A stretch of 64,000 nt of DNA from Tubiluchus corallicola (taxonomy: Eukaryota; Priapulida; Priapulimorpha; Priapulimorphida; Tubiluchidae), in the NCBI GenBank assembly GCA_030141605.1, contig JAQGDQ010000120.1, positions 310,001 through 374,000 of the forward strand, in the 5' to 3' direction. Each line of letters opens with the position of its first letter. The stretch's first letter is position 1. The notes under the pieces were generated by a model that was given only the letters and a program-made list of their open reading frames with translations, searched no databases and was not told the origin of the DNA. Of the stretch, positions 57,001-64,000 are shown one piece after another. Both the position numbers and the translations under genes were made by a program.

Positions 57001-59006
57001 ACTTTTCGTTGTTTTGACATAAAATGACGAAAAAATTGAAATTGAAATGGCGAAGTACAGTATGTCAAAAATCACGTACTCATTCAGCCAGCATGTAGTG
57101 CCCAATGCATATCTGTTTAGTCTCTGAACGACACATTTAATTAAACGCTTATTTGGCCTTTTATGGACTTTGTCACGACATTCGCGGCAATGAAAAGATC
57201 GTTCTTTATGCGGAATCTCTGTCGATGTCATGCATAAACGCTACCTGCAGATCCATTCATGTCTGGCTAAAAGGACAAGCCCACGGGCAGCTCATAACTA
57301 TAAGTACTGCTGTTGCTCAATGTCAACTTTCACAAATTATGACATAATATAAACTAACAATCTGCATAATACGTGCAAAAAGTCATTTTAGTAGACGTAA
57401 GAGAGGAGAGCTCAAAAGAAATGAAAGGCGCCATTGAATGTAGCTAACTTGACCTAACGGAATCTAAAGTGCATTAAAGTGCAGTGTGGTAACTGAAAAG
57501 ATAATGCACAGTGAGCTGACTAAAACAAGATAGATTGTCTGTTATGACATGTGACATAATGGATTAAGTTGCGGTCAGGCTACTTGAGGACATGAAGGGA
57601 ATTAATGTTAAGGGAGGTGTTGTGAGGAGGAGGTGAGTGTGATCAGAGCTGAGTGGTGGAGCAAGGTGAGATGAGGTGAGGTGAAGTTGTGCGGAAGGAA
57701 TAGTGACATGAAATTAGATAACGTTAGGCAAGTAGCCTAAGGTGAAATCGATTTAGGTAAGCCAAGACATAAGGGCTTAATTTACGTAAAACATCTTAAT
57801 GGTGTAACATAAATTAAAAAAATTAGCATTTGTGGTAAACAGAAAGGATTACCAAGAAAAGGGTTAACAGCACGCCACCGATCATTACAAATATTTGAAA
57901 AACGTCAGTCCAAATAACTGCTTTCAAACCGCCCTGCAAAATAAAAAATATCATGCTAATTATTGTAATTGAAAATCATTGTAAATGTAATACCAGAAAA
58001 TCACTTGTAAAAACATCATTTTTGTAATGATTGTCAAGGCAGATAACTATTACAGTTGCCGCTGACATCGCACCTGGGCTTGCTCTTAAAACAAAATTTT
58101 AGTAAATGCACTTATGTTTGTAAACAAAATTAAAAGTCTAGAAAATAAATCGAATACGAATTTGTACTCGGCGCCTGAATACAGCTTCTTTTGTACAGTT
58201 TAAATAAAATAACTGGAACATAATGGACATTAACGTAACAATGTCAACGTACTCTTTTGTTAGTGATCTGTCGACGAAATACTCAGTAATCGTATTCAGT
58301 CGATGTTACAGCCAGCAATAAAACAAAATTTGTCAGCGTTTTCTCATTACGCGTGGAATTAGGATAATCTGTACTGTCATTTTCGCTAAGTTTTCGGAAA
58401 TTGCCAGTCGGACTTACAACGGATGTGTAGAACGTACACACGAGCCCAACGCTGACGATGACTATCCACAGATCCAACCCAGTAACTGCATTCACTGCCA
58501 GAGAAGGGGCGTATAGTACCACTGACTGATATAATATCTGTGTAAACAGAGAACAACTTTCATTGACTATAACTACATGTTACAGTTAAAAGCTCTTTTC
58601 ACGGCCAGGAAATATGTCACAGATATTATAATGGTCATTTGGCAGACTATTTAAAGTGTCCGCCTACAGCCTACTCCAATAAATTTGAAATGCAAGCAAA
58701 ATAATCGATCAAACACAAAACAGCTCAATTTCTGTGAATTAAAAAGCAAAGTAATCTGTACGGACAATTTATAAAACACTTCGGACACAACACGTCTGTT
58801 GAAGCTGTATCGATAAATACGTTCTTGTTTTCACTAATTAACAATTATCATGGACTGAGACTAGCGCAAGATTCTGGAATGAAAAAGTAAAATAATCCTT
58901 TCTACTGTTTTTCGTGAAGTAAAGTGTGCCAACTTACCATTTGTACTACAAAAATTATCGATGCCATTATCCGGACTGCCTTTGATTTGTATCGCATTTC
59001 TAGATA
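48865..59006 (-). CDS. Second SLC5-family transporter, exons 3-14 (N-terminus not in window)
   Basis: Minus-strand exons: 58938-59006, 58418-58537, 57853-57933, 56345-56418, 55188-55328, 54825-54954, 53117-53202, 51911-52091, 51299-51385, 50777-50955, 50251-50354, 48865-49133. They code for 506 residues. Intron positions and phases match the gene at 18505-29219. Exons 3-11 and 13 have equal lengths in the two genes; exon 12 is 12 nt longer and the last exon is much longer here (a hydrophilic tail of 88 residues ending NKSNNSV). Landmarks: [78 protein letters not shown]. The two exons coding for the first 115 residues are not found in the 5 kb upstream, so they lie beyond 64000 or are lost. 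It should be a sodium-coupled plasma-membrane symporter of the SMCT/SMVT branch; the substrate is unknown and may differ from its neighbour's. Confidence 0.88.
49979..50092. repeat. Minisatellite, about 24-bp unit, five copies (last intron of second SLC5 gene)
   Basis: CTAAAATGTGGCAGATACTCTAT-like units recur five times; one is stretched to 30 bp and the last breaks off into a CTG run. Confidence 0.8.
53930..54018. repeat. (GA)n microsatellite in second SLC5 gene
   Basis: Purine run of GAGAGA with AAAG and AGAAGAG interruptions at its start, and a pure (AG)n part from about 53978 to 54017. Confidence 0.95.
54680..54775. repeat. Imperfect (ATC)n run in second SLC5 gene
   Basis: Degenerate ATC/GTC triplets beginning about 50 bases from the exon at 54825-54954, on the intron side after its donor. 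Confidence 0.8.
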
Positions 59007-60083
59007 CTGAAATTCAAAAAATTTCAAAAACGAATGAGTAAAAATTACGTAAGAAAAATTTCAGCTTGATTTCTGCGTAACAAATAATAGCAGTCCTTAA
59101 TGATGACAACCATTTTGTTTTTTTATATTAAAAATTCATTTCAATATTTGGTACTATAATTAGGGTGCGATATCCTTATTCGTACATCTTCTTACATATT
59201 TATACATTTGTTTATCGGTTCATTATTTGCTTATTTATCTATTCGCTTATTTGCCAATCCATCTGTCCTGCTGTTTGCCTGTCTATCTGACTGCCCAGCC
59301 CCATCTGTTCATCTTCACCAGAGAGAATCGCTTACTTGGTTATTTTTCACCTTTTTGTTCGTTTTTTGTTTATTTATTCATTTATTGATCAGTTCAGTCA
59401 GTCATTTGTTCACTCACTCTTTCATTCTTTCTGTCATTCATTTGTTCATTCGCCCATTCTTCGTCCATCTTTAATCCATCGTCCATCTTCATATATCTAA
59501 TAAGCCTTTGATTAAATTCGCTTGCCTAATAGTAAAAGCACAGATGTGGTAAATTATGGTCAAAATGTCTGTGTCTTTAATAAAAAAAAACGTTTTCCAT
59601 TTTCTGGCACGCCACTATTATGACGGAAGCTGTATGTAATTGTTTAACGTTACTGGACAACGAACGTTTTGCTAAAAACGTGTAGTGAAAAATTTGCAAG
59701 CTAATGGCAAAATCTTTAATGAAAATCTTGAAAAAAATTGAAGATCTCCAATCTCCTTTCTTTAAGGGCAAGTGCAAGATGACTTTAAGGCGAGACAGAT
59801 GGGTCCTCTCAACGTTCTCTAAATTACTTTTCTCTAAATTCCATGGACACAACCTTAAGAAGGAGCACGACTTTAGTTTGCTTTCAGGTTGCCTAGTCAC
59901 AACTGCTGTATTAATACGCAAATGTGTCTGAGTATTACATGTAGTTAAAAGTATCCCTTCATATTAGTACCGCACTTTATACAAGAAGGCAGCAGTGACT
60001 TTACAAGTGCGCTTTCATTGAAAAATGATTACAGAAAAGTGATCTCATAACACTTACTCGTAAATTAAGCACACCCGTTTAAG

Positions 60084-60520
60084 TGACGTTTACCTGGCAT
60101 CCGAAATGCGTATGCGTTATGCGTTATCCACCTGCGGAATAACTGCGTATAAAAACTCAACAGAAATAGTTACATAAAAAATGGCGCATAAGGTGGCGTT
60201 TATGTAACTTGCAAATGCGGGTGCGATTTGGGAGCGCGGAATAGATAAAACCTATTTACATTGTTTTCATTGCACCCGTTTATGCAGTCTGCGGACGCGT
60301 TTCTCTTTTTCTGATTTCCTAACGATTTTTTCCGCAGGCTGTTTCACAAGGTGGAAAAGGCATCCGCATCAGGTATCCGCACGCAAGTTACAAAAACACT
60401 ACTTAACGAAACCTAGTCCCGCAGGTCTGATAAACGGGTGCGTTAAAAACAATATAAATCGATTTTATCTATCCCGCATCCGCATAACGCATACGCATTT
60501 CAGATGCCACATAAACGTCA
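60084..60520. mobile_element. MITE of 437 bp with 40-bp terminal inverted repeats
   Basis: The left end (TGACGTTTACCTGGCATC, then GAAATGCGTATGCG) and the complement of the right end (TGACGTTTATGTGGCATC, then the same GAAATGCGTATGCG) agree at about 37 of 40 positions. The interior is CpG-rich with further copies of GCATCCGCA-like words and no protein frame. Flanks show TTTAAG on the left and TTTTAG on the right, not a clear duplication, so the superfamily is not assigned. Confidence 0.75.
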
Positions 60521-61140
60521 TTTTAGGAAGTTAGTTTATTGTCACCCAGTAATTCGCTGATATTCATTTTGATAATACAATAAAACTTTATAATTAAATC
60601 ATATTCAGCGCTTTTCTTAAATTATATTTCAAGGTTTGGAAAAGTAAAACTAGAACTCGTTCTAGGACGTATGGAGAATGCACTGTTTCATGCATCCAAT
60701 ATAAAAGTGAAAAAAGGAGTTCAGAAGTTTTTATGTAAAAAAATTCGTGTATCTTAAATATATAATAGTGCGTTTTAAACATAAAATCAAAAAACTTCAA
60801 TGCAGTAAACTAAAAATTATTGAAAATTTGAATTAATCACACATTTTTTTAATATTGTACACAACACGCAATGTTACAACTGATAATGTAGTAAACGCCA
60901 GATATTGCAATACCAAAGAATTACCACATATTGTAATAAAAAATCAAAGAGTAATATGATAAATAGAGTCGATAATGTAATAAAATTTAATGACAATGAA
61001 ATAAGTTTAACAAATATTGTAACACCACAGAAACGCTTAATGTAATAATGTAAAAATTACTACCATGTACTAACTAGCAGAATTAATGTTACTTGGTTCA
61101 ACTTTCTGATATATCTAGTAAAACAACTTTGATTTTTTTG

Positions 61141-61200
61141 GAATATGAAGATGGTACGCATTAACCACTCGACGCATTGGCATCGCACCACCATCAGCCC
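61141..61200 (-). repeat. Possible tRNA(Ser/Leu)-derived SINE head
   Basis: On the minus strand a stretch reads ..GCCAATGCGTCGAGTGGTTAATGCGT.. across about 61160-61185, close to the box A region of Ser/Leu tRNAs (GCCGAGTGGTTAAGGCG). No box B follows at the right distance, so it is a fragment or a chance match. Confidence 0.25.
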
Positions 61201-61339
61201 AATAAATCGATGACAGCTCAGTTACGCAACTAACCTCTCTGTTGTTTTATGTAATGTTAATGTTGTTGTTGTTTTTGTTCAGCTGATTCACTGGCCCATC
61301 AAGTTTTTAACCCAATGACTATCAGGTGCATACTAGGTG

Positions 61340-61443
<104 letters not shown>

Positions 61444-63779
61444 ACCGTCTACTCACAGCTTCATTTTAAAATACAATTTAACAGTGGCATAACATACCTG
61501 TAAGCAGCCGCTGTTGCGAATTTGCGGGTAAGAGAATCATCATGAATTTGTTCATGTTACAACATCGTTGCAAAGTACAAATAAACTATGATTATAAATA
61601 AATTTACAGTCATTCCGGTCTAGGAGTGCTGTCTATATATTATAGTATAAGTGCTTCAATAATATAATTAAAGGATCGGGATAAGTGCCTTAATCCTGCT
61701 GACTCCCTGCTTTTATGAAATTGTATATTTTATAAATGAGTAAGCAGCTGCCAATAGTCCCATTTCAGCAGTTGCTGCATGAGTACTGGCTGAGCCAGAG
61801 CGGCCTGGTTTTAAGAATGTAAAGTAAGAGTCGATGGCACGAACTTGTCTACATTATGCCTGGATTTAATATGCTTTGATGTAATACTGAGTTAAAGACC
61901 TGTACGTAACTATTGTATTCGGATACATTTCCACTAGAATATTATTGTAAGCCTATGCACGAAATGAATCAACTATATTGGAGTGTCGGTTAAAATTAAG
62001 TTGAAATAGTGAGGGAACACCATCTGGTGGGCAGTCAAAGGACCACCAGACAAACAACCACTGATCGAAGGACCACCAGTAGATGTACTGACAGCAACTT
62101 GAGTGAAATTGAGTGAAGTCTTAATTATCTTTAATATTTTATTTAATAAAATGTAACTGATAATTTTTTGTAACAATAATAACAACAACAACAACAGTAA
62201 TCATAATAATAACTACAACGACAACGACAGCAATAAAAATAATACTTGATAAATGTCTTATACTTTTTTGCTCTATTTTTATTCAAAATTAATGTCGTGA
62301 GGATAGAGTTTTTTGGGAGAGTTTTTAATACGAAAGCATCTTTTTGTAATAGATGGTGCTCGGATAATTGTCGTCGCTGGCTTTTCATAGCTTTAATATC
62401 TATTTGAATACATCCGAGCTCCAAGTAACAAACAGATGTACTACTTCTTTTGCTTTTAGTATTTTCCAGTTACAATGTCTAGTGAAGTCAGTCATTGTAG
62501 CAAGAAAAGTCTTCATTAAAACTACATGACTCGGTTAGCCGGTAACTATTGTCAACAGTACGTCTGAAAATATATGATTTATTATTTCTATACTGTTCTA
62601 TTAAACTTCATAAAGTTAAACTTAAATTTTCGTACACATTGCAAATTTTTGAAAAATTAAGATTTAATATTTTTATTTTTTTTAAATTTTTTAGTTTTTT
62701 TAATGCAACGTCGCATTGTTCAATATGTAAAAAACAGAATGTATAAAAACCAAGCATTTTTTGACCTGCGCCCGTATAACACCATCCCCTCTTCCAAAGA
62801 GAGTAAGGAAATGGGCCATTCTCAGGTATTCCCTTAAGACAACGCTACACCTCTGGTACCAATTAACACTAATGCAGATAATTATCACATTATTTTATTA
62901 CGTTATCGAATAGAATTTTTGTTATTACTCTGCGCGCATTGTTGTTCTACTACTTACAATGTGTGTTAATGTTTGGGTTATTAGTATTACATTAAGTCCT
63001 TTATTTGGTGGTTGTTTCATTTTAATGGGGATGTTTTGAGGATCTTACATTAAGCGTTAGTTTTTTTTTATTACATTATAGGCTAGTTATTACTTAACGC
63101 GCTAATTTTTTACTTGATACAGTATGGGGCGTTTATTACATTATCAGTTATATAACACGCAACCATAGCTCTTTTTAAACAGATTTTTAAGATCATGTAT
63201 AACTGTGTGCCACCAATAAGTGCTTCGTTCACGCATGGGCTTTTCCTTTCTTGCCGAAACCGAAAGGTTTGTAGTATAATTGCATCTATATTTGTTATCT
63301 GTATATAATTGTATATTTTACAATAATGATAAGATGCTAATATTGAACACTAATTAGCTATTCACTCAAAAATCAGCAACTCGACTTTCTCAACAAACCC
63401 TAAAATCTCGAATTTTTACGACATGTCAGAAAATCGGTTTGTATGCAGCTACATGTATTTCTTTCGGTTCTTGTTGTTCTTTTATCAAGATGAAATTTCA
63501 GAGACAAAAATTCCAATTTTATACACGTTCTTGTTAGTTCCGTGTGATTATAGAACTGCAGGTAGATTTAGGTGGTGCTAAATACCTGCTTTTATCGCCC
63601 TGTGCAATAATATCTGTAATCAGTTTAAACTCATCATAGCTCATGCTTGTTTAAGTTGAGTAATTCCTAGAGTGAGTCGGGCACGGTGACACAACCGTGT
63701 CTTGATGACAGAAGAAATGTCGCGTTAGTCAAAAGCTACTGTCAGTATAACACAGTACATCGTTTAAAGGCACAGTATA

Positions 63780-64000
63780 GCATAGCATACATATCATGTT
63801 ATAGCATTGATCAGTATACGATAGTCTAGGCGCAACACAAAGCTATGCAAAAGTACACAATGCCGCACAATACAAAACAGCGTATAGCAACAAAAAATAG
63901 AAACAGAGTGGACTAGCACAGGACAAGACAAAATAGAATGAAACGGAAGGAGCAGAACAGAACCAAACTGAACTGAATAAAACAAAACAAAACAAAACAG
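63780..64000. repeat. Cryptic AAAAC-type simple repeat at window edge
   Basis: A-rich degenerate sequence of roughly five-base period (ATAGC, ACAAA, GAAAC words) that becomes a clear AAAAC repeat in the last 25 bases and continues out of the window. Confidence 0.6.

Overview
This window is AT-rich genomic DNA from an animal, most likely a marine or other aquatic invertebrate. The evidence is split genes with GT-AG introns, animal-type proteins (a DED-like/NB-ARC/TPR protein, a tandem DM13 secreted protein, SLC5 transporters), decayed LINE reverse transcriptases, short inverted-repeat transposons and many long microsatellites. I cannot name the species or phylum. No bacterial, organellar or viral gene was recognised.

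Layout. (1) 2.4-16.8 kb, plus strand: a complete 18-exon gene for a 993-residue STAND-type protein with an N-terminal death-fold (DED-like) domain, an NB-ARC ATPase and C-terminal TPRs, a plausible innate-immunity or cell-death switch. A decayed copy of its first coding exon lies just upstream (about 1.0-1.1 kb). (2) 18.5-29.2 kb, minus strand: a complete 14-exon SLC5-family (SMCT/SMVT-like) sodium-coupled transporter of 568 residues, convergent with the first gene. (3) 33.2-38.7 kb, plus strand: an 8-exon gene for a 298-residue secreted protein with two DM13 domains, divergent from the transporter. (4) 40.4-40.6 kb, minus strand: a lone intact copy of SLC5 exon 1 with the same length and splice phase as the first exon of the 18.5-29.2 kb gene, either an alternative first exon (making the DM13 gene nested and antisense) or a relic of a third copy. 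(5) 45.0-47.6 kb, minus strand: a two-exon gene for a secreted protein with a Thr/Pro/Ala mucin-like stretch and a Lys/Ser/Gly repeat tail. (6) 48.9-59.0 kb, minus strand: a second SLC5 paralogue, exons 3-14, whose first two exons are not found before the window ends at 64 kb.

The two transporters share every intron position and phase, and all shared exons except two have identical lengths, so they are a tandem duplication. Between and inside the genes lie a pogo/Tigger-like element, three other short inverted-repeat elements, three decayed LINE copies, possible tRNA-derived SINEs, a roughly 145-bp tandem repeat present in opposite orientations at 37.3-38.1 kb and 48.0-48.6 kb, and large (TAG)n, (TTA)n, (GT)n, (TC)n, (GA)n and pentanucleotide arrays.

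Gene models were built by hand from reading frames and splice signals. The phases of all internal exons add up to open frames. Untranslated ends, promoters and expression are not established.
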